Shown: positions 52,913 to 63,255, numbered from the stretch's first letter. The stretch is 64,000 nucleotides of DNA from Collinsella ureilytica (GCF_019795105.1 NZ_JAIMFO010000004.1:310001-374000); one strand, 5' to 3'. The notes: generated from the sequence alone by a model not told the origin. Numbers and translations: made by a program.

Positions 52913-54189
52913 GCTTTTGAATCTGCCGAGCCATCACGTACAGGAAGAGCTGTGCTATTCAGCGCTCGGATGCAGTAAACAAAGACAGCGGCCGCGCATG
53001 CAAGCAAGAGCGCCACGGTAAACCCGTTCATCGAACCCAAAAGTGGCTCCATCAAAAAGGATGACGCATTGACCGCAAAATGAAGGCCGATGCACGCCCA
53101 CAGGCTCCCCGTTTGCCAGAGTACCCAGGCCAACAAGACTCCCATGGGAAATGCGTACGCAATCTGAACCAGGTTTAAATGCATCGCACCAAAGGCTAAG
53201 CCCTGGAGCACGATTGCCACGATGAGTGCAGGTCGGGACACGCGCACGTCCTCTGGCTCGAGAGTTGCACGCTGGGCTGCGCCCTGCTCAACGGTGGGTG
53301 CCACCTCGGGCATGGCAGGCTCCACGACTTGCTTTGCAGCTACACGCGCACGTCCCCAAGGAAGTGCGGTAAACGATCTCAGCAAAAACTCAAACATCAA
53401 GCCACGGCAGGCTACCTCCTCAATAAGAGGTGCAAGTATGGCAACCGTCAGCAGAGAAAGTGCCGAGAACTCACCTACACCAGCCGCTTCCATATGCTCC
53501 ATGTACTCACCTGCAAGCTCGGGCAGAAAACTCAAAACCCAATTGAGAGCAATGCTTAATAGCATCTGCAGGGCAAGACCGGCAAGAAGAATCAAACCCG
53601 CCGTGCGCAAGCCAGCGCCTTTGCACCTCTGAGTACGACGGCGAGCCACATTGGTTTTTCGACGGATAGCAAGCCAGATCGGAACCCCAACGCACGCAAC
53701 GAGCAGCTGACCGCAGATATCCGCCCGAAGCAGCAGATCGGGGGATACTGCGAGCAGGTTCGGATCAATATTTGTTGCAAAGGACTCAGCAGTAAACGCA
53801 GCAATCGCGCCGACCATCATGAGTACAAACAGGCCAATGGGCATCAAAAGCGCCACCATAAACCAACCAATTGCTGGCATGATTCCCCGGCTCGGCTGAC
53901 GAGCAACCGGGGTGTCCGACGGTACTGATGCGCCCGGCGGCACGGGTGTACCCGGCAGCATAGGAATGTGTGACGGGATCGGTGCTGCCGGTGGTACCGG
54001 TGCACCCGACGGCTGCGCGGTGTCCGACGGCACTGGCACACCCTGCGACACTGATACACCCTGAGGTATCGGTTTGCCTGTCGGCAGCGACGTGCCCGGC
54101 GGCACAGGTGCACCCGGTATACGTGGAGCACCAGTCTGCTCGCGCGACTCTTGTAAAACGGACGTGCACTCCTGATCTCTTTCATCCAT
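52903..54189 (-). CDS. CPBP-family intramembrane protein with Pro-rich head
   Basis: 428-residue membrane protein of the CPBP/Abi group (CAAX protease-like). Motif 1 LIEEVACRGLMFEFLLR (EExxxR near 257), motif 2 FGAMHLN and motif 3 HFAVNA hold the expected Glu and His residues, on about eight helices. A 30-residue hydrophilic insert (VVEPAMPEVAPTVEQGAAQR onward) separates motifs 1 and 2. The first ~95 residues are Pro-rich hexapeptide-like repeats (GAPVPP, GVPVPS, GTPVPP). It is 18 bp after the helicase gene. Family members act in prenyl processing, bacteriocin immunity or membrane signalling; no specific role can be given. Confidence 0.87.
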   Translation of the reverse strand: MDERDQECTSVLQESREQTGAPRIPGAPVPPGTSLPTGKPIPQGVSVSQGVPVPSDTAQPSGAPVPPAAPIPSHIPMLPGTPVPPGASVPSDTPVARQPSRGIMPAIGWFMVALLMPIGLFVLMMVGAIAAFTAESFATNIDPNLLAVSPDLLLRADICGQLLVACVGVPIWLAIRRKTNVARRRTQRCKGAGLRTAGLILLAGLALQMLLSIALNWVLSFLPELAGEYMEHMEAAGVGEFSALSLLTVAILAPLIEEVACRGLMFEFLLRSFTALPWGRARVAAKQVVEPAMPEVAPTVEQGAAQRATLEPEDVRVSRPALIVAIVLQGLAFGAMHLNLVQIAYAFPMGVLLAWVLWQTGSLWACIGLHFAVNASSFLMEPLLGSMNGFTVALLLACAAAVFVYCIRALNSTALPVRDGSADSKATV

Positions 54190-54207
54190 CTGAGCAAATC
54201 CCCTTAT

Positions 54208-56112
54208 CTAGCGCCGACCACTGCCGCCTCCATCACCCGGACGCCGCCCCAATCGTTTGCGGCGCGTAGGAGTCTGAGCTGCTTGAGAGGGAGATCCACC
54301 GCGACGTCCGCGCCGCTCATCAGGGGCATCGTGGTTTCGCCAATCATGGGATCCTCTACGCTCAGCGCCCCTGCTGGAATTGTCACCACGCCGGTTAGAA
54401 CCTTTGTGGGAACGCTTGCCCGAACCTTGATCCTCACTCGTGTGTGTAAAGCGGTTCTTAGCGCGATGCCGCGAGGTGTGCGAGTTCAGACTCCCCCGCT
54501 CATATGGCGCTTGCTCGCTCACGCGACGGTTCTTTTGACCAGCTCTTTGCCGTGAACGGCCTATACGCTCTTTTGCCGCAGCGCGATCATCAACACTCGC
54601 GCCACGCTCACGTGAGCGACGTGGCTCCTCTTCACGTACCCGCACACGACCTGAGCGCTTGCGGCGAGAGGGCTTCGAAGCTTCTGCCAGTTCCTCATCT
54701 GACACGCGGCGATGCCGAGAACTCGCCTGGGAAACGGAGGCTCCGCCATCCTTTTTGCCAATATGTTTGCGAGAGCCGGCGACTCGACGGTGCACGCCTG
54801 CTGGTAGATCATCACCGTATTTTGCTGCAAGCTTACGTGCAATACGATCGCGGCGTCGTTTCTTTTCTTGCTTGCTCGCAACACGATCGCGAGGCACACG
54901 AGCCGGATCCACAAAGACCGGATGCTCGCCCAAATTCAAACGAGCACGATCTTCCAAAGAGAAGAGATCTGCCGTTTTTCCCATGAGTGCTTCGATATCA
55001 AAAAAGTCCTCTATATCCTGCTCAGTTACAAACGTAACCGACCAGCCCTCCTCACCAGCACGACCAGTACGGCCAATCCGGTGAATATAGTCAACCGGCT
55101 CCTCGGGTACATCAAAGTTAATGACATAGCTCACATCAGACACATCAATACCGCGCGCCAAGACATCGGTTGCTACCAACACATCGACCCGGCCATCGCG
55201 AAATGCCCGAAGTGCGCGCTCACGCTGGGCTTGGCTCCGGTCTCCATGGATTGCTGCGGCAGAAAAACCCGATCGCGAAAGACGACGGCACACCGTATCT
55301 GCACGGCGCTTAGTTCTACAAAAGACAATAACGTGGCTGGCACCAAACTCATGCAATACCTGCGTAATCAGGCCATTTTTTGCCTCGAGCGAAACCGGCA
55401 ACACATACTGATCAACCGTTTCTGCCGTAGAGGTTGCCGGAGCGATTTCTACCCGCGCAGGCTCGCGTACCAGATCGGTAATTGAGCCGACTGCCGCATC
55501 ATCAAGGGTTGCAGAAAACAAGAGGGTCTGACGATCATCTGGAGTCGTTTTCACAATACGGCGAACCGTGGGCAAAAAGCCCATATCGAGCATGCGATCT
55601 GCCTCGTCAAGCACCAGTACCTGCACCTCATCTAAGTTGGCAGCTCCTTGTTGGATGAGATCTTCTAGCCGACCAGGCGTGGCAATGAGCACATCACAGC
55701 CGCGTTGTAAGGCGCTCCGCTGTGGATTGTACGAAACGCCACCAACTACCGTGAGTGCACGATGACCCGTGTGTGCTGAAATCTGCCGACAGACCCCATC
55801 AATCTGCTGAGCAAGTTCTCGCGTAGGCGTAATCACCAACATGCGAGGCCCTGCTCCATGTACTCGTCGTTGACCTCGCTTTGCGCGAATCTGGGGCAGG
55901 CGATCAAGCGTTGGCAGCAAAAACGCAGCGGTCTTGCCGGTGCCCGTTTGTGCGGCTGCTAAAAGATCACGGCCAGCAAGAACCTCAGGAATTGAGGCGG
56001 CCTGTACCGGCGTAGGGCGCTCGTAACCCATGTCTTGTACTGCAGCGAGCATGGCCGCAGAAAGGCCAAGCTCGGAGAAGGCGAGGGCTTGCGGCGCGTC
56101 AATTTGGTTCAT
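54208..56112 (-). CDS. DEAD-box RNA helicase with basic tail
   Basis: 634-residue RhlE/CshA-type helicase. Motifs are Q-motif RPTPVQAASIP, I AAQTGTGKTAAF (54-61), Ia TPTRELAQQ, II VLDEADRML (169-172), III FSATL (200-202), V TDVLARGIDV and VI YIHRIGRTGRAG. From about 430 on, the protein is a long Arg/Lys/Ser-rich tail (e.g. SKQEKKRRRDRIARKLAAKY, GRRGGSPSQAAQTPTRRKRL) typical of RNA-binding helicases for ribosome assembly or cold growth. I place the start at the ATG at 56112, with AGGAAAG upstream; a GTG at 56142 is less likely. Confidence 0.94.
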   Translation of the reverse strand: MNQIDAPQALAFSELGLSAAMLAAVQDMGYERPTPVQAASIPEVLAGRDLLAAAQTGTGKTAAFLLPTLDRLPQIRAKRGQRRVHGAGPRMLVITPTRELAQQIDGVCRQISAHTGHRALTVVGGVSYNPQRSALQRGCDVLIATPGRLEDLIQQGAANLDEVQVLVLDEADRMLDMGFLPTVRRIVKTTPDDRQTLLFSATLDDAAVGSITDLVREPARVEIAPATSTAETVDQYVLPVSLEAKNGLITQVLHEFGASHVIVFCRTKRRADTVCRRLSRSGFSAAAIHGDRSQAQRERALRAFRDGRVDVLVATDVLARGIDVSDVSYVINFDVPEEPVDYIHRIGRTGRAGEEGWSVTFVTEQDIEDFFDIEALMGKTADLFSLEDRARLNLGEHPVFVDPARVPRDRVASKQEKKRRRDRIARKLAAKYGDDLPAGVHRRVAGSRKHIGKKDGGASVSQASSRHRRVSDEELAEASKPSRRKRSGRVRVREEEPRRSRERGASVDDRAAAKERIGRSRQRAGQKNRRVSEQAPYERGSLNSHTSRHRAKNRFTHTSEDQGSGKRSHKGSNRRGDNSSRGAERRGSHDWRNHDAPDERRGRRGGSPSQAAQTPTRRKRLGRRPGDGGGSGRR

Positions 56113-56641
56113 AAATGCGTACTTTCCTGTTCCACGCGGCACGTCCCCAGCGGCTACCCGCTCAAATTCCCGCGTTCGTTCACTGAGAGCTGCCTAGCAA
56201 ACAAGGCAGGTGAGCGCTTCTGCGACGGGACGTGAGGTGGCGCGTGCGCTCGAAGCAGCTCATTTGTTGAGGCGCTTCCCAAGAAAAAGTATACGGGAAG
56301 AACGGTGGGCAACTATATATCCGTTGAGATTCACACGCAAGCCTCAACCGAGCTGTGCATACTCCAACATGTCGTTCCCAGCTATAGCCTTACGAAAACC
56401 CAAGCACCACGGCGCTGCTCCCCATACCTGAGATATGGCTCCCAGCTATAGCCTTGAACAACGCAAGTAACGCCCGCACTTCCCATGCTCTACATCGGCG
56501 AGCTATCGGTATGCAAAAACCCAAGCACCACGACGGTGATGCTTGGGCTCTGCACGATTTTGCCAGTGCCTGCTATATGCGTATGAACCAACCGCTTATC
56601 TTACAAGCAGACACCTGCACGGCCAGCTCCTGCTACAACAG
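56113..56641. other. Gene-free region with duplicated terminator-like repeats
   Basis: This gap between the GH4 gene and the helicase holds no gene I can support. TCCCAGCTATAGCCTT occurs twice (about 56376 and 56439), and AAACCCAAGCACCACG occurs twice (about 56396 and 56517), the second as part of a real terminator. It looks like a decayed duplication of the GH4 3' region. Confidence 0.55.
56515..56547 (-). terminator. Terminator of the alpha-glucoside operon
   Basis: The stem CCCAAGCA/TGCTTGGG, extended inward by a CACC/GGTG pairing, is followed by five T on the minus strand, 94 bp after the GH4 stop codon. Confidence 0.82.
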
Positions 56642-57970
56642 CTACTTCAACTCTGGCCAATAGCCCTTATTTTGCTCAATCAAATCATCAAGCAAGGCTT
56701 TTGCAACCGTTGCCGAAGGAATGGTGCGGTTGAGCGTAAAGGCCTGCAGCGCCTTTTGATAGGACCCCTCAATTACCGCCTCAACAATGAGTCCCTCGCA
56801 GGCATCTTGATTCTCAATCAGACCCTTATAAAAGCGTGGAATGGTACCTACACGCACCGGCTCAGGCCCTCGATCCGTAATATATGCCGGCACCTCAACC
56901 GTTGCATCATCAGACAGGTTCTCGATGATGCCGTTGTTGGGAACGATCACCAAATGACGATGGCGCAAATCGAGTGCCAGTGATTTCACCACATCAACAA
57001 TGAAGCGTCCATGCACGCCTACATAAAACTGCGTCAGGTCAACGTCTTCCCCACGCTGCAGCGCTTCAGATGCAGCAAACATACGCTTCTCACGCCCGTT
57101 GATAACCTGCATACCACGCGTATTATTGATATCCATGTATTCCACGCAGCTATCGGGCATCAAATAATACTGGTAGTAGGTATTGGGCAGATAGTCTTGG
57201 AACAGCGTTGAAATCGTTGCCGAGTTCTCAAAGGTATGCTGCCAGTCAGGATCTTTCACCAGCGAATCGTTCAAGCTGGCCTCAGAAATATAGCCATACG
57301 TGCGCACATGCGCTTTGAGTTTATCGGTCACATCTTCGCCCTTGCAGCGCACGCTGGTGAACCAGCCAAAGTGATTCAGGCCAAAATAGTCAACTTCAAT
57401 ATCGTCGAGCTCACAGCCCAAAATCTCAGCCATACGAGCCTCAATTTCTACGGGCATGTCACAGATATCAAGAATGCGCGCGTTGGGGCGGAGCTTATGC
57501 ATAGCCTTGGCAACAATGGCTGCCGGGTTGGAATAATTCACAATCCAATAATCAGGGGCTGCATATTCCTCACAGTAATCTACCAGCTGGCACATGGGAT
57601 AAATCGTACGCATGCCATAGGCCATACCACCAGCGCCACAGGTCTCCTGGCCAACCACTCCATGCTTTAAGCAGGTCACTTCATCGCTCACGCGCATCTC
57701 AAGACCGCCTACGCGCATCTGAGCCATAATGAAATTCGCCCCAGAAAAAGCCTCAGCAGGATCGGTCGTAACACGCACATCCAGATCGGGAGCAAACTGA
57801 GCCACGACTGCTTGTACAACAACGGCAACTTTGTTTTGGCGCTCCTCATCAATATCGTAGAGCCACAGTTCACGAATCTTAAGCTCGTGGCTCTGATCCA
57901 GCAGGTCTTTTACAATACCGGCCGTATAGGTGCTGCCGCCTCCGCAGATAACGATTTTAAAATCCTTCAT
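56642..57970 (-). CDS. glvA: GH4 6-phospho-alpha-glucosidase
   Basis: Hydrolyses maltose 6-phosphate and related phospho-disaccharides delivered by the PTS, using NAD and Mn2+. The 442-residue protein has the Rossmann start FKIVICGGGSTYTAGIVKDL, VGQETCGAGGMAYGMRTI, NYSNPAA, the alpha-type signature CDMP with metal-binding Cys170, and His200 in YFGLNHFGWF. The CDMP motif separates alpha-glucosidases from beta types in GH4. The ATG at 57970 follows AAGGAAG. It is 261 bp after the matching PTS permease gene. Confidence 0.94.
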   Translation of the reverse strand: MKDFKIVICGGGSTYTAGIVKDLLDQSHELKIRELWLYDIDEERQNKVAVVVQAVVAQFAPDLDVRVTTDPAEAFSGANFIMAQMRVGGLEMRVSDEVTCLKHGVVGQETCGAGGMAYGMRTIYPMCQLVDYCEEYAAPDYWIVNYSNPAAIVAKAMHKLRPNARILDICDMPVEIEARMAEILGCELDDIEVDYFGLNHFGWFTSVRCKGEDVTDKLKAHVRTYGYISEASLNDSLVKDPDWQHTFENSATISTLFQDYLPNTYYQYYLMPDSCVEYMDINNTRGMQVINGREKRMFAASEALQRGEDVDLTQFYVGVHGRFIVDVVKSLALDLRHRHLVIVPNNGIIENLSDDATVEVPAYITDRGPEPVRVGTIPRFYKGLIENQDACEGLIVEAVIEGSYQKALQAFTLNRTIPSATVAKALLDDLIEQNKGYWPELK

Positions 57971-58124
57971 GCTGCTACTTCCTTTCTTCATAGATCTTCT
58001 CGTTCGATATCTTTCATGTACGCTTGCCGTCGGTACCTCACTGCATACGACTCTTGCGATCTTTGGACTCGAAACCTCTCAGGTACGCTCAGCGGCGGTG
58101 TCGGTTGTGCTTGGAGCTGCTAGC

Positions 58125-58224
58125 CTCTGTCCGACAGAGCTCGACACACCCTGTAAACACGTGGCTGCTAGGCATGTGCCGCGCTTGTCCATACCAGTCG
58201 GACACCGCTTGGGCATGCCAAGCG
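58125..58224 (-). other. Inverted repeats between glvC and glvA
   Basis: A 7-bp stem CGCTTGG/CCAAGCG with a 5-base loop lies at 58206-58224, eight bases beyond the glvC stop. A 7-bp inverted repeat CTCTGTC-C-GACAGAG lies at 58125-58139. The first is probably an mRNA-stabilising hairpin; the second could be RNA or a binding site. Confidence 0.5.
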
Positions 58225-58231
58225 CTCGCAC

Positions 58232-59791
58232 TTAGTCTTCAAGGCGCAAGATGGGTCGTAACATGTCGTACCATTCATGCACGTCCATGCCAACAACAAT
58301 CTGCACGTTTGTTCCGTTGACAAAGAGACCCTTGTCAATAGCCTTTTTAATCGTGTCCTGGCTTACCAGCTCGGGGTTTTTCACCTCAACGCGCAGCCTC
58401 GTCATGCAACAACCAAGCGACGTAATATTTTCTGCTCCGCCAAGGCCATCAATAATGGTGGTTGCAATCTCATTTTGCTCAGAAGAGGTAATGGTTGCGA
58501 CCGGCATCGTTTGAGATGCATCACCGTCAACCTCAGCTGCCCAGTCTTTGGCTCGCCCAGGTGTCATGATATTCATCTTCCGAATCATCACGGTGAACAC
58601 GACAGCTGATACGATCGCAAACACCACGCCTAGGCCTATATAGAGTGGGAACTTAGTAACTCCCCACGGCAGCGCAATGTTTACCGTAATGAGCTCGATA
58701 CCGCCAAAGATATTGAACAGCCGCACTCCAAAGAGATAGAGCAGCGTTTCACTCAAGCCATAAAACAGGCTGTACACCATAAACAGCGCCGGTGAGGCGA
58801 AGAGCAGGATGAAATCGAGCGGCTCGGTGATGCCCGAAAGCATGGCGCTGACATAGAGAGGAACAATCATGGCCATAATGGCTTTTTTGTTCTCGGTACG
58901 TGCGTTATACACAATGGCCAAGGCAGCGCCCAAGCTCAAAAACTCCTTGCCAAAGCCAAACATGGCAAAACGTACGGAATCGTTAATCGTGGTAATCGCG
59001 CCGCTTGCAATATGGGGCAGTTCTGCAAAGAAGATATTCGCTGCGCCCGAATAGCTCTCACCGGCAACAATCGCCGTACCTCCAATGGCCGTGTAGTCAA
59101 ATGGCATCCACATAAAGTGGTGCAGACCCACCGGAATCAGAGCGCGATTCAAAAAGCTGTAGATGAACTGGCCTAAACCGCCCGATGCGTTAATAAAGAC
59201 CGAAGCATGATTGATAGTCTCTGCCACAGGAGGCCAGACGATGGTTACTACGAGTGCAAATACAATAGAAACAAGAGTCATCGCAAGCAGCGCCAAGCGC
59301 GGGCCACCATAAATGCGCGCAACCTCAGGCACATTCACATCAATGAGCTTGTTATAGACCCAACCGCTCAAGCAGCCAACGATAATGCCGCCAAACACAT
59401 TGATGTCGGTGACCTGGAGTCCCAATACCATTGCTTGACCGGTTCCAAAAAGCCCCATCTCGCCGGCCTCAGCAAGCTGCTTGGTGAGTGTTAGGTACGC
59501 GTTATTGACATACAGAAACATCAAATAGCAGATGAGGCCATATACTGCGGCATTCGCCTTTTGCTTTTTTGCAAAGCCCGCAGTAAGACCCACGGCAAAA
59601 ATCACCGAAAGGTTGCCGATTACGGCAGAGTTCGTGGCAGCCGAAAGCAGCGTGCCAAAATCAGCAACAGCACCACCTCCCAACGAGCAAACGGTTGCTA
59701 TAGCAAGCAACAACCCCGAAGCTGCGACATACAAGACCGGATCTACAATCACGTGTCCAAATGATTGAAAAGCCGCTTTAATCTTTTTCAT
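58232..59791 (-). CDS. glvC: PTS alpha-glucoside/maltose IICB permease
   Basis: 519-residue PTS permease of the glucose superfamily, alpha-glucoside branch (GlvC/AglA/MalB). IIC features are VIVDPVLYVAASGLLLAIAT, PVGLHHFMWMPFDYTAIGGT and LSGITEPLDFILLFASPALF. The IIB active Cys is about residue 462 in LGCCMTRLRVEV. IIA is not encoded. The start at 59791 follows GGGGAG. With glvA and the divergent MurR/RpiR regulator it forms a maltose or isomaltulose-type uptake operon. Confidence 0.93.
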   Translation of the reverse strand: MKKIKAAFQSFGHVIVDPVLYVAASGLLLAIATVCSLGGGAVADFGTLLSAATNSAVIGNLSVIFAVGLTAGFAKKQKANAAVYGLICYLMFLYVNNAYLTLTKQLAEAGEMGLFGTGQAMVLGLQVTDINVFGGIIVGCLSGWVYNKLIDVNVPEVARIYGGPRLALLAMTLVSIVFALVVTIVWPPVAETINHASVFINASGGLGQFIYSFLNRALIPVGLHHFMWMPFDYTAIGGTAIVAGESYSGAANIFFAELPHIASGAITTINDSVRFAMFGFGKEFLSLGAALAIVYNARTENKKAIMAMIVPLYVSAMLSGITEPLDFILLFASPALFMVYSLFYGLSETLLYLFGVRLFNIFGGIELITVNIALPWGVTKFPLYIGLGVVFAIVSAVVFTVMIRKMNIMTPGRAKDWAAEVDGDASQTMPVATITSSEQNEIATTIIDGLGGAENITSLGCCMTRLRVEVKNPELVSQDTIKKAIDKGLFVNGTNVQIVVGMDVHEWYDMLRPILRLED

Positions 59792-60410
59792 CTTCTCCCC
59801 TGCCTTGAACGATTGACACCTGTCTTTCAGACAGACGCTTGCGCGACCCTCAAAGCGTGCCGGCCAGCTCAAAGGGCTACGAGCGCAATCTTGTCTTCAC
59901 CATAGATACTCCCGAGGTAAGAAGACCTGAGTCTGGATCAAGATTCTTGACATGAGGCTCAAAGCACACGGAAAAGCGAACCTTTTTCCCATTTCGGTAA
60001 ACGTCAAATCCATACGGCAGGCGTAGGCGCACCGATGGCCGCATCCTACGATTCCGTACTGCAGAGGAGGCATGTCTGGCAAATGAGGGCTCTTCAGCAG
60101 CGGCGAGCATCGGGGCGATCAGGCGGAAAGCATCAAGCGCTGGCCTGCAAACGAGCATAGCTTCACCAATGGCCGCACGCTACAATGCACGGACGCGCTT
60201 CATGCGAGGCGCTTCATGGTTCAGACCCCGTATGGGCAGCAAGAAACGTAAAAGACAAGCTGATCATTTGCCCCATGCGTTTCTCTGCGGTACCGTCTAG
60301 ATGCTCTTGATAGATGCATGTTTCGTTCTGCCACCAACACCGCCTGCCATTCTTCGCACACCGCCCGTATGTGGATGCTCGGTTCTTTTTCAAACGGCTG
60401 AGGGGAAGCC
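59792..60410. other. Divergent region between glvC and its regulator
   Basis: This 619-bp stretch should contain both promoters and operators, but I see no reliable box pair. A TTGACA on the plus strand at about 59947 lacks a -10 at 17 bp. A 93-codon Arg-rich frame on the minus strand (59877-60158) has no recognisable features and no ribosome-binding site, and is not called. Confidence 0.35.
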
Positions 60411-61268
60411 ATGATCTTAGAAACGCTGAGAAACAGCTCAAATTTAAGTGAAACGGATCGCTCGATTGCGCAGTATCTGTTAAACAACACGAGTGAGCTG
60501 CATGAACTCACCATTACCAAGCTTGCCCACGAGACATATACCTCAAAGGGCACCATCATCAGATTTTGCAAAAAGCTCGGCTATGGTGGCTTTCGAGAAT
60601 TCATTTTGCGGCTCATGAAAGAGATCGGGAGCGACTATTTGCTGAGCGCTACGATCGACCGCAACCGCCCCTTTAATGACGCTGACACCATCGAGACCAT
60701 CAAGACAAACCTGTCCGCCATGCTGAAAGGCACCATTGACGAGACCAAGATGGATCTTGATAACCACATGGTGAAACAGATTGCCGACGCCGCGCTCAAG
60801 GCGCAACAGATCTATATTTTTGGCAAGGGTGAGAGCTATCTGTCTGGCTGCGTATTTAAAAACAGCATGGCAAAAATTGGACACTATTGTTTGATGGCCG
60901 ATGAAGGCGGCATGGCCTTGGCCTACACCTCAAACTGCACCGTCAATGACCTGGCGATATTTCTTTCATACAGTGGCGTTCACCGCGACTACGAGGTATT
61001 TGCTCAAGAGCTGAAGGCATCGGGTGTGCCCATTGCGCTCATCACAGCCTCACCAGATTGCAGGCTAGCAAAGCAAGCGAGCTTTGTTCTTACCGTTCCC
61101 AAAAGCGAGCGCGTTGTTGGCAAGGTCTCCAACTACTCCTCGCTCATTTCATTCACCTATGTGTTGCAGATTATCTATTCCGAGATCTTCACGCACGACT
61201 ATCAAGAAAACTATCGACGCAAACGCGAAACAGACCAGTACATCTTTAAGAGCTTTGTTGAGATATAG
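60411..61268 (+). CDS. MurR/RpiR-family transcriptional regulator
   Basis: 285-residue regulator with an N-terminal RpiR helix-turn-helix (LSETDRSIAQYLLNNTSELH, ITKLAHETYTSKGTIIRFCK) and a C-terminal SIS sugar-phosphate sensor (IYIFGKGESYLSGCVFKNSM, IFLSYSGVHRDYEVF, LITASPDCRLAKQA). The ATG follows GAGGGGAAG. It diverges from glvC and is similar in layout to GlvR of Bacillus, an activator of the maltose PTS operon. It probably senses the phospho-disaccharide or glucose 6-phosphate. Confidence 0.93.
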   Translation: MILETLRNSSNLSETDRSIAQYLLNNTSELHELTITKLAHETYTSKGTIIRFCKKLGYGGFREFILRLMKEIGSDYLLSATIDRNRPFNDADTIETIKTNLSAMLKGTIDETKMDLDNHMVKQIADAALKAQQIYIFGKGESYLSGCVFKNSMAKIGHYCLMADEGGMALAYTSNCTVNDLAIFLSYSGVHRDYEVFAQELKASGVPIALITASPDCRLAKQASFVLTVPKSERVVGKVSNYSSLISFTYVLQIIYSEIFTHDYQENYRRKRETDQYIFKSFVEI

Positions 61269-61499
61269 GCGGAAGCGCTCGCAGAGATTGTAGATGTCGG
61301 TGCGGCAGGAAGCCCTTCAGCGAAAATTCTGCATGAACTTCGTTGATGCTCTAGATCCTGGCTTGCTTCGAAGTCCTCAGCAAAACATCTTCACGGGCAT
61401 CAGTGAGGTGGTTGATGCACTCGTCCCGGAGCCTCTAGGGAAATACCTTCACGAGCTTCGGTGGAGTAGTAGATGCTCACTCACCCCGGAATCTTCAGC
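61258..61499 (+). repeat. 59-bp tandem repeat starting in the regulator's 3' end
   Basis: Units begin at 61317, 61376 and 61435, exactly 59 bp apart, with a further start at 61494; each shows TCAGCxAAAxxxCTxCA and GATGCxC blocks. The unit before 61317 overlaps the last codons and stop of the MurR/RpiR gene. The array appears to derive from repeated duplication of the gene's 3' end. No gene was seen between it and 61661. Confidence 0.72.
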
Positions 61500-61661
61500 A
61501 AGAAGGCCAGAAGCGATGTGCTTCCAGCCTCCTTGCATCATGCAATGCCACAGCAATGACTGAGCTGACGTTAAGCCTAAATGAACCAGCAACCACGCAG
61601 CTGACGCTGCTCATGGCGACCAGCGACTACTCAGTAGATCCTAGCTCATGCGATGCTCCGC

Positions 61662-63255
61662 TTATCGCTCTGAGTCCTCCACCTGGCAGCGCCGACGCTT
61701 CATACCCACATACGCAAGCGCCATGCCAGCCGAACCAAATGCAGGTATAAGTACAACACTCATATCGGCAGTTTTTGGCAGACGCGGATGACGACGCTTC
61801 TTGGGCTTGGGCGGCTTGTTCGGGTCTCCACTCGGATCGTTGGGGTCATTTGGATTCTTGGGTCTGTTTGGATCATTACCCGGGTCATTGGGGTCGTTGG
61901 GTCTGTTTGGATCATTGCCCGGATCGTTGGAGTCGTTGGGTCTATTTGGATCCTCACCCGGATCGTTCGGGTCATTGGGATCGTTCGGCTCGTGAGGAGT
62001 CTCAGGCTCAGGCTGCTTCTTATACGCATTCTTAAACGCAGCGTGCGGCACTTCAGGCGGGAACTGAGCAGGAACACTTCCGCTGAAAAAGACTTAGCCT
62101 CAGCAGCGTAATAAGCTTTTGCTGCCTCAGGCGATTCAAAAATCAGCACTTGATGAGCGCCCATCACAGACATCTTATAGTCCACGATGAGCTGCTGTGT
62201 ATTCTCCTCAAAGCCCTCGGGCACCTGATCCTCAGTTAACACATAACGGTAGACCGCAGTCCCCGGACCATTCAGTGTGGGATCTTGATCCTGAAGTGCC
62301 TGTACCTCAGGAGGGATCATTTCACAAAAGGCATCATATTCCTCAGGAGAAAAGAGTGGCCGAGCAATGGAGACAAGCTCTCCTGTTATTGCCTCTACCG
62401 TTTTGCGCGTGAGGTATGGAGCACGAATTGCATATGCCTGAAACGTGGACTCCACCTGAGCAACAAAATCATACTTCTGGATCAAATCCAACGGCCAAGG
62501 CTCAGAGCGTAAATCTTTCTTTGACTGGAAGGTATGTGCTTCAGAGAAATCATAGGTAAAGTAGCCATCTTCGCGCTCGACTATCTTGGGAGACGATGGA
62601 GGCCAATCACTTGAAAAATAAGCAATGCTCGGAAGCATATTCTTTAGCCAAGCTGTTGCAACAGGGGCTGCCTCATGTGGCTGGGAAGACTCAGAAGGCG
62701 TATCAACATAATAGAGAGCGTTCCTGAGTGACGTACGAATCTCTCCCCAACAGTTATTGAAGATGTAATGCATGACCCTGTATGTACGGTCGTTACTCGA
62801 AATAAAGTCCGCCTCAGGATCGTAATACTGCAAATTACGCTCCGGCATATCCATGAGGGTAGTAAGCTCGGGCCAATACTGAGCATTTGGGCGGAAGCGA
62901 ATCTTTGAGAAGGGCATGGAGGCTTTCTTGTCGGGCAAAACTCCTGAGTGGATGCGTACCGTGAAGAAGTCATCATCTACCGGACTCGGATACACATCGC
63001 CTACACCCAGCTCGCCTTCTTTTGCAGGCCGAATCGTATAGCTAAACGAGACATCAGGAATCTGCGTACGATCTGGCGCGTTGGTCATATCCAGCTGCTT
63101 CTCGTAACGAAACTGCGCGTTTAGTGCAGCCCCCACTTCCATGTTCATAGCAAGATAGCTGCTGCATGGGCATGTGGCGGCATGAGCAAAGCAAGACTCA
63201 CAACAACGCTCAACGTTGCAGTAAAGGCTCGCATAAGACGGCGTCAGAAGTTCAT
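61662..63255 (-). pseudogene. Frameshifted LPXTG-type surface/pilin-like protein
   Basis: A wall-anchored protein split over several frames. A signal peptide (MRAFTATLSVVVSLALLMPP, cleavage near HAHA) starts at 63234 and runs into a stop. The main body is in another frame (about 63150-62090) and begins with an isopeptide-pilin-like segment AQFRYEKQLDMTNAPD, IPDVSFSYTI. At 62086-62090 a run of five A (T on the coding strand) causes a second shift; restoring one base would read through FFSGSVPAQFPPEVPHAA into the third part. That part has Asn-Asp-Pro repeats (61797-62000), the sortase motif LPKTAD (61764-61781), a hydrophobic helix and KRRR. It may be a true pseudogene, phase variable, or a sequencing artefact. 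Confidence 0.75.

Noticed and set aside
59877-60158. A 93-codon Arg-rich minus-strand frame upstream of glvC
   Set aside because: No start signal, no domain, and it lies where the divergent promoters must be.
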